DNA from: Mytilus edulis
Taxonomy: Eukaryota > Mollusca > Bivalvia > Mytilida > Mytilidae
Direction: 5' to 3'
Assembly: GCF_963676685.1 (NCBI RefSeq)
Contig: NC_092346.1
Span: 26,425,133-26,489,132 of the forward strand
Length of the DNA: 64,000 nucleotides
In this document: positions 1-12,070 of the stretch, in pieces
How the letters are laid out: the number at the start of each line of letters is the position of its first letter
How positions within the stretch are numbered: the first letter of the stretch is position 1
The notes under the pieces: model-generated
Seen by the model: only the letters and a program-made list of their open reading frames with translations
What the model was told of the DNA's origin: nothing
The model's database searches: none
Position numbers and translations under genes: made by a program

Positions 1-981
1 AGAAGGAGATGACATACATCGTATCTTGATATGATCTCGATATATCAAAGATACCAAACGACACATATATTAACAACTATAGGTCAATATAGGGCCTTCA
101 ACAATGAGCAAAGACCATACAGTCCGATGAAACAGACGAATTCAGCATATTCAACAAAGTTTTTGAATACTTAAGTGAGATGACGTCATCTATGGATCGG
201 AACTTGAAATTGAAGGATAATGCTAGGTTCTTTTAATGTTTTCCTTCCGTAAAAAGTCTAAGCTGTCTCATGAATAAAGAAACAAGTCGACAAGAAAAGC
301 TCATGCAATCGGTTCCCAAAGGGATGATGAATTTATGCAGAAGAACATGTCATACAAACCTACCATATATTGTCAATAAAAAACCATCTCGATTATTTCA
401 GTTTCAGAGCATTTTTTGTATGAATCAAAGCTTTGCCTTAAAAATTTCCCAGATACACAGGTATATCCGTACTCAAAGTAAATAATAAGAAAAACACGCA
501 TCCATTTTAGCCAAAGGGTCCAGATGGATCTTTAATGTTTTTTTGTTTGTAATTATATAATTATGGTAGTAAAAGCGTTGATCGTTCGTCAGTGATTTAT
601 GTTGGTGATTATTCAGATACGAGTTAAACTTAATAGTGCCTGGTTCTTTTTTGTTTTTGTTTACGATCTTTAAATTGCAAAACGAGTGATTATGTTTCAA
701 ATAAACTCATCATAGATACCAGGACTAAAATTTTACACTAACACCAGACGCACGTTTTGTCTACAAAAGACTCATCAGTGACGCTCGAATCCAAAAATAT
801 TTACGCACATATAATGTTTATCATCGTTTATTATGTCTTTTACATTGGATCTATGAATTTTATAATTAATCAAACACTTACTTAATTTGCATAAGTAGAT
901 GACTGCAATTTTTATAGTTTAATGTTTAATTTTTTATTGACAATAACACAAGCACACAATGAACTGTTCATCACTTATGTC
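1..981. repeat. Left-edge intergenic DNA with dispersed repeats
   Basis: No gene is supported here; the short frames at 270-485 and 473-700 resemble nothing recognisable. Bases about 66-170 weakly resemble a dispersed repeat also seen near 16590-16640. Bases about 704-812 carry a dispersed element with the core CAGACGC-CGTTTTGTCTAC followed by CTCATCAGTGACGCTC; relatives occur near 27086, 49724 and 61055. A minus-strand AATAAA (933-938) lies about 45 bases past the stop of the next gene and is a plausible polyadenylation signal. Confidence 0.5.
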
Positions 982-2658
982 TCATTCAATGAAATTCGTC
1001 ATATGCAACTTAGTTTTTCCAGAATCCATGCAACCGATCATTAACTGTCCTTTTTTATTCAAACATATACTAACTGGTTCAGTTATTTCAGTGTCTGCAA
1101 TACAATTGCAGATGAATTGCCCATCCTTCGAAAGGACATGAATTGCATTTGTTTTTCTCTCAGCCACAAGAACAAGACCCGAAGATGTTGTGAGAATATC
1201 GTTCGGAGAAAATGCATTTTCGGAGTTTATGTCTGGATGGCCGCTGTATATCCATTTAGGCTCTCCAAATTTCCCAATGACTACAACTCTTCCATTGTCT
1301 GAACTCATGGGCTGGTCTATCACACAAATATATCCATTAATGTTTTTAGTTATCTTTTTCGGAAGAGTAAATAATGCTTTACTACTGCCCTCAACGCGTC
1401 TCATAATGCTAGTGTCTTGCTTGTAACTCATGTCGAGTTTCATATCAGTTTGTTCTATAATTCCAACAGACGACCCTGTGTTATTAGTAAAACCCAAGAT
1501 AATTTCGTCATTGTCAGTTGCATGAATACCATAAAACATCAGATGATCATTCGTTATTGACGGTGACAGTTTTTCAAATTGCCCATTTCTTTTAAGCTGT
1601 CTAATTTGAAATTTGTCATCTGTAAGTAAGATGTCTCCATTATAGTTTGTTATATCGAAAATCTTTGCATAATCGGCAAATGGATGCTTTGAAACGTCTA
1701 TTATATCATTTGTAATGACAAACTTGAAGCCCGATATTGTAAAAAACACAAATCTTCGAGAATTACTGTTGTAAATAACACATATGTCATCATTTAGCGA
1801 CACTATTCCATTTATTTCGGGAAAATCAACCTTAAATGTCTGAATTGGTACTACTTTGGGTATTCTTATTACGGATCCCAATACTTCTTTCAGAGAAGTC
1901 TCTGTTGGCTCAATGAAAATCAGTGTTGCAGGTTTTATTTCTAATGCTGATTTCTCTGGTATATCATAGCTGATTTTTTCTACAGTTGAGAAAACTGAAG
2001 CTGGATCCTGTTTTTCTAACACTTCGTCAATCGTATTTTTTCGTGTAAATAATTCTTGTTCTATCAGAGAAAGTCTTTTGTGTTCTGATACTACTGGGTT
2101 ATTTTCTGGGTCCCATATACCTTCCATAACCTCTTCAAGATTCAGTGCTTCATTTGTTATTGCATTTTTTGCCTCATTTTTCCTATTTGAAATTTTCTCT
2201 TTTATTTCGTTGTGTTTTGTGACCTCACAATCATCCATTTTTCTGAATAAGGCTGCTTTTTCTTCAAAGAATGGGTAAAATTCGTCAATTTTACTTTTTA
2301 AATCTTTGAGTGAAAAATATTTATCTTCATATAATTTATTTAGTTCCACATACTGAAATGGTCTTACTACACAAGACGAGCATAACGATTGATCGCAATT
2401 TAGACAGTATGTTATGCATTTCTCACTAATATGATTAGAACATGCAATCTCCTTCAAGTCTAATTTTCTTATATTTTCCGAATCGTCAATATTACCTCCA
2501 TGTTGAAAAGGAATAACTTTGTGCTCAGATAATTTTTCAATTTTTGTATGAATTTTTGTATTACATACATCGCAAAGATTTAAATCACATGACTGGCAAA
2601 GCCATTTTACTCCAGCTGATTCGTCGCAAAATTGACAGTTTTCATATTGACTTGCCAT
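982..2658 (-). CDS. RING-less B-box / coiled-coil / NHL-like propeller protein (558 aa)
   Basis: Intact single-exon gene. B-box 1 zinc ligands are C8, C11, C21, C24, C29, C32, H37 and H46, the C6H2 pattern. A second B-box begins with C73, H76, C85, C88, C93 and C96, but the two final histidines are absent and VRPFQYVEL follows. Residues about 105-215 are rich in E, K and L with heptad character, a likely dimerising coiled coil. Residues about 275-556 form repeated beta-strand units; the last, with SSGLVLVAE-TNAIHVLSKDGQFIC, matches NHL-type propeller blades. There is no RING, so ubiquitin-ligase activity is not expected from this chain alone; a TRIM-like scaffold or sensor role is inference. 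The ATG at 2656-2658 aligns with the start in every paralogue. A minus-strand AATAAA lies at 933-938. Its unit II counterpart (25013-26695) is dead. Confidence 0.87.
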   Translation of the reverse strand: MASQYENCQFCDESAGVKWLCQSCDLNLCDVCNTKIHTKIEKLSEHKVIPFQHGGNIDDSENIRKLDLKEIACSNHISEKCITYCLNCDQSLCSSCVVRPFQYVELNKLYEDKYFSLKDLKSKIDEFYPFFEEKAALFRKMDDCEVTKHNEIKEKISNRKNEAKNAITNEALNLEEVMEGIWDPENNPVVSEHKRLSLIEQELFTRKNTIDEVLEKQDPASVFSTVEKISYDIPEKSALEIKPATLIFIEPTETSLKEVLGSVIRIPKVVPIQTFKVDFPEINGIVSLNDDICVIYNSNSRRFVFFTISGFKFVITNDIIDVSKHPFADYAKIFDITNYNGDILLTDDKFQIRQLKRNGQFEKLSPSITNDHLMFYGIHATDNDEIILGFTNNTGSSVGIIEQTDMKLDMSYKQDTSIMRRVEGSSKALFTLPKKITKNINGYICVIDQPMSSDNGRVVVIGKFGEPKWIYSGHPDINSENAFSPNDILTTSSGLVLVAERKTNAIHVLSKDGQFICNCIADTEITEPVSICLNKKGQLMIGCMDSGKTKLHMTNFIE

Positions 2659-3332
2659 TCTTCTATGTTTATCCAGTATTCATCAGATGGAAGTACTGAG
2701 ATAAAAAATTCAGATGTACAAAAAGTTTGTGAAATAAATTCTTTCTCATTGTCTATAATTTAAATTTGTGTTTGCCTTATGGCAAATCTAATGTTTTACT
2801 TCAATGACTCTACAAAAGTCAAATCAAGCATATAAGTCTTTAACTAATTTTACAGTCTAATCAGATATTGTAATTGTTATAAAACAAAAGAATTTAGATT
2901 CTCTGGTCGACCAAATGCAAGATATACACTGAGGGGGGATAGGAGGGGTCCTGATCCCGAAATCCCGGGCTTAAAAACACGATATCCCGAAATCCCGAAC
3001 ATAAAACATGAAATCCTGAGGTCCCGAAATTCGAAAAAAGAATTCCCGGATCCCGAAAGGGTCAATCCCGAAATCCCGAGCTTAAAAACACCCGATCCCG
3101 GAGTCCCGATAAAGGTCCTATCACCCCTCTACACTGCGTTTAAAAATATCACTGACATATTCGCAATAGATTGCAAATTGAAATACTCGATTGTAAATCT
3201 TTCCCGTTGCACAAACAGTCATTACTTAAGCAGGGTTTATCATTTGTTATTGCTTGGCTGATGTTGTAACTGGTCTAATTTGAAGGCAACATAACTACTG
3301 ATATATTTTATTTTGTTAATTGGATAAAGTGT
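2659..3332 (-). promoter_or_regulatory. Duplicated 5' flank of the 558-aa gene
   Basis: This upstream region aligns closely with 26696-27385, the flank of the dead partner gene, so it was copied with the gene and probably includes the promoter and 5' leader. No TATA box or initiator can be assigned with confidence. The alignment is interrupted only by the 199-bp element at 2931-3129. Confidence 0.45.
2931..3129. mobile_element. 199-bp inverted-repeat element rich in CCCGAAATCCCG
   Basis: The ends are inverted copies of GAGGGG(G/T)GATAGGA. TACACT is present on both sides (2925-2930 and 3130-3135). The unit II copy has a single TACACTGCG at the equivalent place (near 26950), which is the empty site. 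The inside is made of repeated CCCGAAATCCCG-like and CTTAAAAACAC motifs and has no coding capacity. It is a non-autonomous DNA element; the superfamily is not assigned. Confidence 0.75.
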
Positions 3333-4984
3333 ACCTTATTTGTGCTATTAAACAACATTAAAAATAATAGGCCAGGAACCTTGATGTCAAGCTCTCATAT
3401 GTTGATAAACTGAGAAAACAATAAATGTTGTTTACAGGAAAAAAACAAACAATGCATTTGTTATTAATTAAATAGTCTTTGAGTTATGGAAATTTGCAAA
3501 TATCAGCTTTTTATTTTAAATCTACAAAACCAGATCGGGACGGTTTTTGTAAAGAAAAAATCGTTTGTTAACATAACTTTTTATATTTCAATGTTCACAT
3601 AAAGTAACACGAATAAAATGCTTGGCACCTTCCGATAGGTACGTGTAACTGTTTACCTGTTGTTCCGTTTCAACATCTATAAAAAAAAAAATTAAAAACA
3701 AATACATGTTTGCAAACGAGAGTGTTGAAATAAACGAATCCACAGCAAGAACTTTTAATTTATATATGATATGAAGTTGCAAATATATTATATTAGGGGC
3801 AACGGTCATTTATAGATGTTCAGATCTAAATGTATATCATTTACAGTTCATGCTTAAAAAATATGAGAGAACTTCAAACAAAGTGACACTAACCAAATTG
3901 TACCTTTTTGACAGTTTTTTCACCCACGTTTATTTATGACCAGAAAAAAGTTTCCATTCTGTGTTTATTTTGTAGATGTGTAGATCTAATTTATAGTTCC
4001 ACCAATTTTATTTTGAATCCATACTGAATCATAGAAAAGTAGGTTTGAACTGATCTCCAAAGACCCATGATTCTGTAATGAGGAGTGTCCAAATTGCATC
4101 TATGCAAATCTAGTAACAGATGTTTTTGTTTTATTTCTTCAAATATTTAGAACAATTTGACATTAGTCCATGCTTTCTTTCAAGTTTTTTAAAGAATAGA
4201 TGCTTGTAAAAATTTAATTTGCTGAGTTTTTAAAGATGACGTTTTCGTAGATTTTACTTTTTTCATTGAATGCTTCATTTGTTGATATATATTGGGACCA
4301 TTTTGTGTATATTTAAATATATTTACCATTGTTGAAGACGTGTGTAATGTCCAATCATGAAAAAAACATATCATTAAGTCTCAAAGAACACTTGTAAGTT
4401 TTCGCAGCGAATCTTTTGAATAGGTGCAATTTAAGTTCTCTGACATTATATGTTTTAACGGTTAAGAATAATTAAGGTCAAATAGAGTTGACATTTATGC
4501 ATTTCTGAAACAAGCTTTATACAACTATTAGTATCTCAGCGTCCTATATCAAGACAAATTAAAACATTTTTGGTCCGATTCATGCCATTTCTTTTTATGA
4601 TATAAGAATGACACAATAGGTTTGATTGTCAGAAAAGCCCTTTTTTTTAAAGTAAAACTCCTAAAATAACATTAGAAATGTCATGTTTCTAGAGGAAGGC
4701 AAACTATTGCATTATGATGAGACAGCACACAAGAGTTTAACTGGGCCATGATTGTATACTCTAGTCTGTGTTAAACGTCAATTAGACATTAAGCCAACGA
4801 CACTTACATTTGATTTTTATAATTTGAAAGTTATTTGGTGTTGACTCGAGAAGACGGATCTGTAGTAATTCAAGATACCACACTGTTTGAATTAATTTAC
4901 ATACTACATTTGCGCAACATGAACAATTACTTGCTATAATAATATTCTATAAATTTCAGGAGATTCAGTTTAGAATTTCCATAA
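3333..4984. other. Intergenic DNA, no feature recognised
   Basis: No coding frame, tRNA or repeat shared with the rest of the window was recognised. The small minus-strand frames at 3588-3809 and 4189-4374 have low-complexity composition and no paralogue here. This stretch has no counterpart in unit II, where the flank joins directly to the next block near 27385. Confidence 0.4.
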
Positions 4985-6045
4985 TCTGATTAACCAATTA
5001 ATAACTGTCTCTTTTGTCATGTTTGTCAAAACATATACTAATTGGCACAGTTATGTCAGTGTCTGCAATACAATTTCAGATGGATTGCAATTCCTTGGGT
5101 AAGACGTGAATGACAACCAATCGAAGACGCAAGAAATAAACCTGAAAATGGTGCGACAATACAGTACAATAATTGATTTTCCTCTAAGTTCAGTATTTTT
5201 GTGATTTTACTTTTTATTCTCTAAAAACGTATACAATCAAAGGTACAATGTCATAGGGAGAAAACTGTTATATGATAGCTGTATATCCACTCATGCTGTT
5301 CCCATTTACCAATCTCAACCAAGTCTTCGCATTTATGAATTCCTTGGATGGTCTATCACACAAAAATATCTATTGATGTTTGATCTTTTTTAAAATGGAA
5401 TATAGATATTTTGTACAGTTGCTACGACATTCAATCCGTCTGGTCTCGGATGAATGATAATCGTACTGACAAGAATGGTTTTAATTTCAAGTTAACAATT
5501 AAGCAATATGTCTACAATCATAAGTAAAACCAGTGATGATTTCACTATTATCTGCAATATGCATGAATACCATAAAAGGTTATGTTTTCATTTGTGGGTG
5601 TAAGTGATAGATTTTAAATGTTCCATTATCTTTGAGAATTCTCATTTGAAATTTGTCATCTGACAATAACATTTCTCCATCATAGTTTGTCATATCTATA
5701 ATTTCCGCAAAACTGGTATAATTGTATTTCTTGCTTACATCTATTATTGCACTTTTAGTTATAAAGTTAGAACCTGATAACGTGAAATATTGAATTTCCG
5801 AGAATGGCTGTTAAAAATTTTGTTTAAAAATACTTGACTTTGTTTAATTGTTAAATAATCAATGTAATCAATATGCAATCACTTGTTTAAAATTGAACTT
5901 TATTGTACTGCTCAAATTATTGGGCGTCATAATTGACAATAAAAAACTTTGTATTTGTTAAACATAACGGAGTTGTCGTCATTAATAGACGCTAATCCAC
6001 TTATCTCGAGGAAGTTCATCTTGGATGTTTGAATTACCAGTCATA
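4985..6045 (-). pseudogene. Decayed propeller part of a B-box/propeller gene
   Basis: Fragments in minus-strand order match the C-terminal half of the 558-aa gene: 4985-5120 resembles 1020-1150, 5240-5375 resembles 1195-1345, 5520-5810 resembles 1480-1780, and 5966-6045 resembles 1780-1850. The frame is broken repeatedly and about 150 unrelated bases (about 5815-5965) interrupt the match. The B-box and coiled-coil part is missing. This is the most decayed copy in the array and has no partner in unit II. Confidence 0.75.
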
Positions 6046-6310
6046 TGGTTGCATAATAAAATCAAAGATGTAGGTGCAGTGGTGTTAAAGTAACGAGCTT
6101 ATTTAATACTACCTTACGACACCAAGGTAGTCATGAGCAAAAACATCACAATTCGGTCTAATGTAAAAAAAAAAAAAAAAAAAAAAGTCTGCCAAATTTA
6201 GATCGCCATCCGGGAGTCTTTTTGACCTTCTTTCAGATCTTCATCATCCGCTAGGGTTACATTACATTATAACATATATTTTTTCACTGCCAGATAGTTT
6301 TCTAATATGA

Positions 6311-8195
6311 TTGAGAGACAAAATTAAAAAATGCATAAATACATTTTCTCTTATATGCAGACTTGTCAGTATAATTTGTGATATAGCTCTTTTTTATCGA
6401 TTTAAATCAGTAAGAAAAGAACCTTTACAAGAGAAAAACAGGAAATTTCTTCCTGTTCCGTTTTTCAATAGAGGAATTGATGCAATCAACATCATCAACG
6501 TTCTACATCACAAAGAGGTAACATCTAAAATCCCAATTTATCTTCAAAATCAGTCTGTTCCTATTGTATCCTACAAATACACCAGCACCATAACATTCAA
6601 AGTATTCAGCTATAAACAAGCATTGCAAGACCTTGATTAAGAACAATACTTAAAAAAAACCTGACATGTGACTGATCTCACTCGCCTTATATTTACCGCC
6701 CATCTGGCCATGTTATTACTAGGGATCTAAACATAATCCAAAATGACATCTCCGAGAGGTGATATATCGTGGCTCTATGTTTAGAGAACACCAAAACATT
6801 AATTGGAACCATAACTTCAAAAATAATTACACTGAGGACACCGCTAGAGCATGGCCTAAATGTGAAGAAGTTGAACTGGACACTTTGTTAGAATGTGTCA
6901 AAATAATCAGGTCTCTGATAATACGTTGCATTCATAAGTTAAAAAAAAAACCTGTATGAATAATCTAACAAAGTCCGTTTTCAGAGACAAAGAGACTTGG
7001 AAATGTCTATCATCTTTACACGATTAGTATGTTGTTGTTCCTGTGGACAAAGCTTCGAATAATATTGTCTTTGTATGTAAATTGTGCTACTACGAGTTAG
7101 GTATAAATGAGCAATCATGGAATTCCACATACACAAACATATAATTTGACCAAGATGAGATTTTGGCGAATCATAAGTCCTTCATGGCCTCAATGAACAT
7201 TACTTTGAACAGCAAATATGAGGACCTACCTTGTTAGTATTGTAAACAAAGTTTTACATATTCCGTACTAACAACAGTACATCGCCGGCTCATCTGCATG
7301 TTCGACTAAAGAATTATTGTCTATATTTAGATTGTCAAACAATTTGTCCGTAGTGAAAGATGGTCTTCAGAAATACTGTGAAACTGTTCGCGTATTGGTA
7401 ATAATCAGATGTGGATTCTAAACAACTCGAAAGAACTTCTGGGTCACTTTTAAATCTCGATCTTTTTCTGAAATTAGTTCAAAACTCTAACATTTTTAAT
7501 CCTGTATACTACCATTCCCCATGTGAAATTAAGAAATCGTCTAAAAGAAATAATCCAAAATTCATTTCAACTTTATATAGTAGCATACGTTATAGATTAA
7601 TTACTTTCAGATATCGTATGACGTATTTTGTAAATAGTGAACAAAAATATATAAAAAAAGATGCTACACAGAGGAACAAGTTGTCAGTATGCTGGTGTTT
7701 CTTTATCATTGATAACATATTTGTTCAATTATGAAGTAGAGTTTTTCAACAAATTCTCGGCATTCATATGTGCATTTCCTGCTTATTTTCATAAGAGTCG
7801 AAGTTCCTTCAGACACTTGTTAAAAACAAGAAAATCAAAGAAGCCAGATCATTTAGTTTCACATTCAGATATATTAATGATGTACATTCCATCAACGATT
7901 CATACTTTTCTGATTGGATTTCATCACGTGTATTTTCCCATTCAGCAAAAACTATACACAGTGAAAATTTAACATGCTCATTTTGTCATGAAATCGCGAA
8001 GAAAACCCGACGTAAAAAACCGATAGACGGTATCACCCAGAACTAGAACATGTAGAAATAAAACAAACAACAACAGACACGGCTTCCTCCTCAATTTAGA
8101 CTTATTCATCGAATTTGATTTATGCAGTCATCTTAGTACCAGCAAACGAGGCGATTTTAATTTTGAAATTATAAATTCCCCCAACCTTAGTAGAA
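6311..8195 (+). pseudogene. Decayed reverse-transcriptase element (copy 1)
   Basis: Broken frames on the plus strand give recognisable blocks in order: REPLQEKNRKF (near 6420), INWNHNFK and ELDTLLECVK (6800-6900), VPVDKASNNIVFVCK (near 7035), AGSSACSTKEL (near 7285) and DFNFEIINSPNLSR (near 8150). These belong to a reverse transcriptase with IPMG and YIDD motifs that is better preserved at 28600-29262. The polymerase motifs are eroded here and many stops and frameshifts occur. No LTRs are seen. It may be a Penelope-like or other LTR-less family; the class is not settled. The relic continues after the inserted element that ends at 9116. Confidence 0.65.
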
Positions 8196-8199
8196 TTAA

Positions 8200-9116
8200 G
8201 GATTATGTACCCTTGTGTTGATTCAATGCTAAACATATGGACATTTTATAGAAAATCCACAGCCTTTATCCTTGTACTCTCATATTTGGCAATTTGATGA
8301 CTGATATATATATATAGGATTATTGCATGCAGTGCTAGCATTGATTTCCTGAAAACAAGTTTATTAATGTAGTTTATTGGTTAAGGTTTATGTACCCTTC
8401 TGTAGCCATTTTTGTACGAACTTTTCAAACTTCAATTGTATCAAAACTACAGATATTATGAATAATAGAGATAGGCCATTTTGTACATATTCCAAGGGGA
8501 AACTTGATGCAAAGCATTATTTTTTACTGTTTCATTGCATTTAATAGAAAACGAGGACTTTGTGGCAAATAAATGAAGATTTTTATAGAAAAGCCACAGC
8601 CTTTATCCTTGTACTCTCAAATTGGCAATTTGATGACTGATAGATATAGGATTATTGCATGCAGTGCTAGCATTGATTTTCTTAAAACAAGTTTATAAAT
8701 ATAGTTATTGGTTAAGACAAGTATAAATATGGCCAAAATCAAGTACACCTTTAGGGTGTGCTCGACTTTAGTGACTCAGCACGAGGTATTTTGGAATTTA
8801 CAGGTTGGTTAGAACATTTAGTAGAAAATGAACACTAGCACATCATAGAAAAGCAAGTGAGTAATCTATGTTTCAAATTTTATAACGAAAATCTCTGTAT
8901 TAAAGGCTGTGGATTTTGTATAAAAATCTTGGTTTATTTGCCACAAAGTACTCCTTTTCTAGTAAATGCAATGAAACAGTAAATAATTATGCTTTCCGTC
9001 AAGTTTCCCCTTGGTATATGTACTAAATGGCCTATCTATATTATTCATTATATCTGTAGTTTTTATACAATTGAGGTTTGAAAAATTCGTACAAGCTACA
9101 GAAGGGTTCATAAACC
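8200..9116. mobile_element. Fold-back element flanked by TTAA
   Basis: This interrupts the reverse-transcriptase relic; the uninterrupted copy reads straight through near 30425. Left end GGATTATGTACCCTT and right end AAGGGTTCATAAACC are inverted repeats, each bordered by TTAA (8196-8199 and 9117-9120). A second TTAA-GGTTTATGTACCC lies at 8381-8395 and pairs with the right end through arms of about 215 bases (8385-8605 with 8903-9116). Within the first 500 bases a roughly 110-base stretch is duplicated (about 8250-8380 and 8590-8710). No transposase is encoded. TTAA target sites recall piggyBac-type elements, but the end sequence is not diagnostic. Confidence 0.65.
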
Positions 9117-9403
9117 TTAAACCAACTTCACCTGCATGAGGTAAAATCACAAAGAACTCCGAGGAAAACTCAAAACGGAAAATCCCTAATCGTATGGCAT
9201 ATTAAAAAGCTCTTACACATCAAACGAATGGAAAACAACTGTCATATTCCTGACTTGGTGCATGCATTATCTTAAGTAGAAAATAGGGAATTAAACCTGG
9301 TTAAATAGCAAGCGTAACCTCTCACTTATATGACAGTCGAGTAAAATTCCTTTATATTGGCAACAATGTGTGCACAAAACAAACAGACATAATAGGTAAC
9401 TAG
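9117..9403 (+). repeat. Relic tail plus dispersed CCTGACTTGG repeat
   Basis: After the last few codons of the reverse-transcriptase relic comes a dispersed repeat with CATATTCCTGACTTGGT, then AACCTCTCACTT-TATGACAG and GTGCACAAAACAAACAGACATAA. The repeat recurs near 24773, 27842 and 30560, with diverged relatives near 47250 and 58078. The stretch matches 30430-30700 in unit II. Confidence 0.65.
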
Positions 9404-11340
9404 AGGCTCTAAAGAGCCTGTGTCGCTCACCTTGGTGTATGTGAATATTATACAAAGGACACATGACAAAATTGTGTTTTGGTAATGGTTATATGTTTGT
9501 AGATCTTACTTTACTAAACATTCTTGCTGCTTACAATTATCTCTATCTTTAATGAACTTGGCCCAGTAGTTTCAGTGAAAATGCTAGTGAAAATTTACAA
9601 ATTTTATGAAAATTGTTAAAAATTTACTATAAAGGGCAATAACTCCTTTAGGGGGTCAATGGACCATTTTGGTCACGTTAACTTATTTTTAGGTCTTACT
9701 TTGCTGTACATTATTGCTGTTTACAGTTTATCTCTAACTATAATAATATTCAAAATAATAACAAAAAAACGGCAAAATTTCCTTAAAATTACCAATTCAG
9801 GGGCAGCAACTTAACAATCAATTATCCGAATCATCTTAAAATTTTAGGGCAGACAGATCTTCACCTAATAAACAATTTCATCTCCTGTCAAATTTGCTCT
9901 AAATGCTTTGGTTTTTGAGTTATAAGCCAAAAACTGCATTTTACCCCTATGTTCTATTTTTAGCCATGGCAGCCATTTTGGTTGGTTGGCCAAGTCACGC
10001 AACACATCTTTTAAACTAGATACCCCAATGATGATTGTGGCCAAGTTTGGTTTAATTTGGCCCAGTAGTTTCAGAGGAGAAGATTTTTCTAAAAGATTAC
10101 TAAGATTTACGAAAAATGGTTAAAAATTGACTATAAAGGGCAATAACTCCTAAAGGGGTCAACTGACCATTTTCGTCATGTTGACTAATTTGTAAATCTT
10201 ACTTTGCTGAACATTATTGCTTTTTACAATTTATCTCTATCTATAATAATATTCAAGATAAAAACTGAAAACAGCAAAATTTCCTTAAAATTACCAATTC
10301 AGGGGCAGTAACCTAACAAGGGGTTGTCTGATTCATCTGAAAATTTCAGGGCAGATAGATCTTGACCTGATAAACAATTTTATCTATGTCAGATTTGCTT
10401 TAAATGCTTTTGTTTTTGAGTTATAAGCCAAAAACTGCATTTTACCCCTATGTTCTATTTTTAGCCATGGCAGCCATTTTGGTTAGTTGGCCAAGTCACG
10501 CCACATATTTTTTAAACTAGATACCCTAATGATGATTGTGGCCAAGTTTGGTTTAATTTGGCCCAGTAGTTTCAGAGGAGAAGATTTTTCTAAAAGATTA
10601 CTAAGATTTACGAAAAATGGTTAAAAATTGACTATAAAGGGCAATAACTCCTAAAGGGGTCAACTGACCATTTTCGTCATGTTGACTTATTTGTAAATCT
10701 TACTTTGCTGAACATTATTGCTATTTACAATTTATCTCTATCTATAATAATATTCAAGATAAAAACTAAAAACAGCAAAATTTCCTTAAAATTACCAATT
10801 CAGGGGCAGTAACCTAACAAGGGGTTGTCTGATTCATCTGAAAATTTCAGGGCAGATAGATCTTGACCTGATAAACAATTTTATCTATGTCAGATTTGCT
10901 TTAATTGCTTTGGTTTTTGAGTTATAAGCCAAAAACTGCATTTTACCCCTATGTTCTATTTTTAGCCATGGCGGCCATCTTGGTTGGTTGGCCGGGTCAC
11001 GCCACACATTTTTTAAACTAGATACCCCAATGATTATTGTGGCCAAGTTTGGTTTAATTTTGCTCAGTAGTTTCAGAGGAGAAGATTTTTCTAAAAGATT
11101 ACTAAGATTTACGAAAAATTGTTAAAAATTGACTATAAAGGGCAATAACTCATAAAGGGGTCAACTGAACATTTTGGTCATGTTGACTTATTTGTAAATC
11201 TTACTTTGCTGAACATTATTGCTGTTTACAGTTTATCTCTATCTATAATAATATTCAAGAGAATAACCAAAAACAGCAAAATTTCCTTAAAATTACCAAT
11301 TCGGGGGCAGCAACCTAACAACGAGTTGTCTGATTCATCA
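9404..11340. repeat. About 500-bp tandem repeat, almost four units
   Basis: The landmark GCCCAGTAGTTTCAG recurs at about 9561, 10060, 10561 and (as GCTCAG) 11062, giving a period of 499-501 bases. Each unit contains ACTCC-AAAGGGGTCAACTGAC, AGCCATGGC-GCCAT-TTGGTTGGTTGGCC and TTGTGGCCAAGTTTGGTTTAA. The first unit opens with a short hairpin, AGGCTCTAAAGAGCCT, at about 9404-9420. The last unit stops abruptly after GATTCATC near 11340. The array is absent from unit II. Confidence 0.85.
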
Positions 11341-12070
11341 CTCAACATTGTGTTTTATCCTGCAACTGGGTGTCCTACTATACAGATACAGCCCTACAGA
11401 TATCGCTATGCTGTATCTGTATACTATACAGATATCGCTTTAAAGCTCCGCCCACTGCCGGACTGAGTATTGTTTGAACCTGTGTGACCTCAGAATGTGT
11501 GTTTCCGTTGCATTCCAATGACGATGACAATTGTCGATTTCAAAACTTGAATGTGTATGATTGTGTTACAAAATCAAACATATCAATTTCAGCATGCATG
11601 TTTAGTGAATGTCAAGTCTGAAGCGTAGGACAACTCGTACAGTTCTGTTTCAAATTTGACAATGTTTTGTTATTTGTTTTTACTGTTGAAATTAGTTGTT
11701 ATGTTAAAATAGATAATTATTCACCTTGAGCGTTGTATTATTGTTGACCATTCGAGATTCTTTTTTTGCGAAACCGTCTTCAGCGTAATGTGTAATTTTG
11801 ATATTACTACGCGGGCCTCAAGGGATTACAAATCGAAAATAAATGCTAAATATGTTAGTTTTTGTGTCTTTCAAAACACAAACAATATACAGAATTAATT
11901 GCAGGATAAAGACAATAACTGTTTAGTGTCTTTAGATATAAGCTGTATTTGTACTCGGCTCGAAACAGGTGTAGTAGCTCGCTAAAAGCTCGCATACACC
12001 TTGTTTCCTAGCCTCGTACAAATACAGCTGATATTTAAAGACACTAAACAGTTATTGTCTATATAATCTT
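11341..12070. repeat. Fold-back sequences, including a 149-bp palindrome
   Basis: Bases 11911-12059 form a near-perfect palindrome whose arms start GACAATAACTGTTTAGTGTC and meet at a short loop near 11985. A 12-base inverted pair, TTTATCCTGCAA (11354-11365) and TTGCAGGATAAA (11899-11910), may mark the ends of a further small element. A smaller hairpin built on CAGATACAGC lies at about 11384-11420. There is no coding capacity. Confidence 0.65.

Noticed and set aside
1117-1426. Plus-strand frames within the 558-aa gene (and similar ones in other copies)
   Set aside because: Antisense shadows of the minus-strand coding sequence.
9404-11340. Regular spacing considered as a CRISPR-like array
   Set aside because: Units of 500 bases are nearly identical throughout with no unique spacers, and the DNA is animal.
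11354-11910. Possible element bounded by TTTATCCTGCAA inverted repeats
   Set aside because: Only 12 bases match, no target duplication is visible and no empty site is available.
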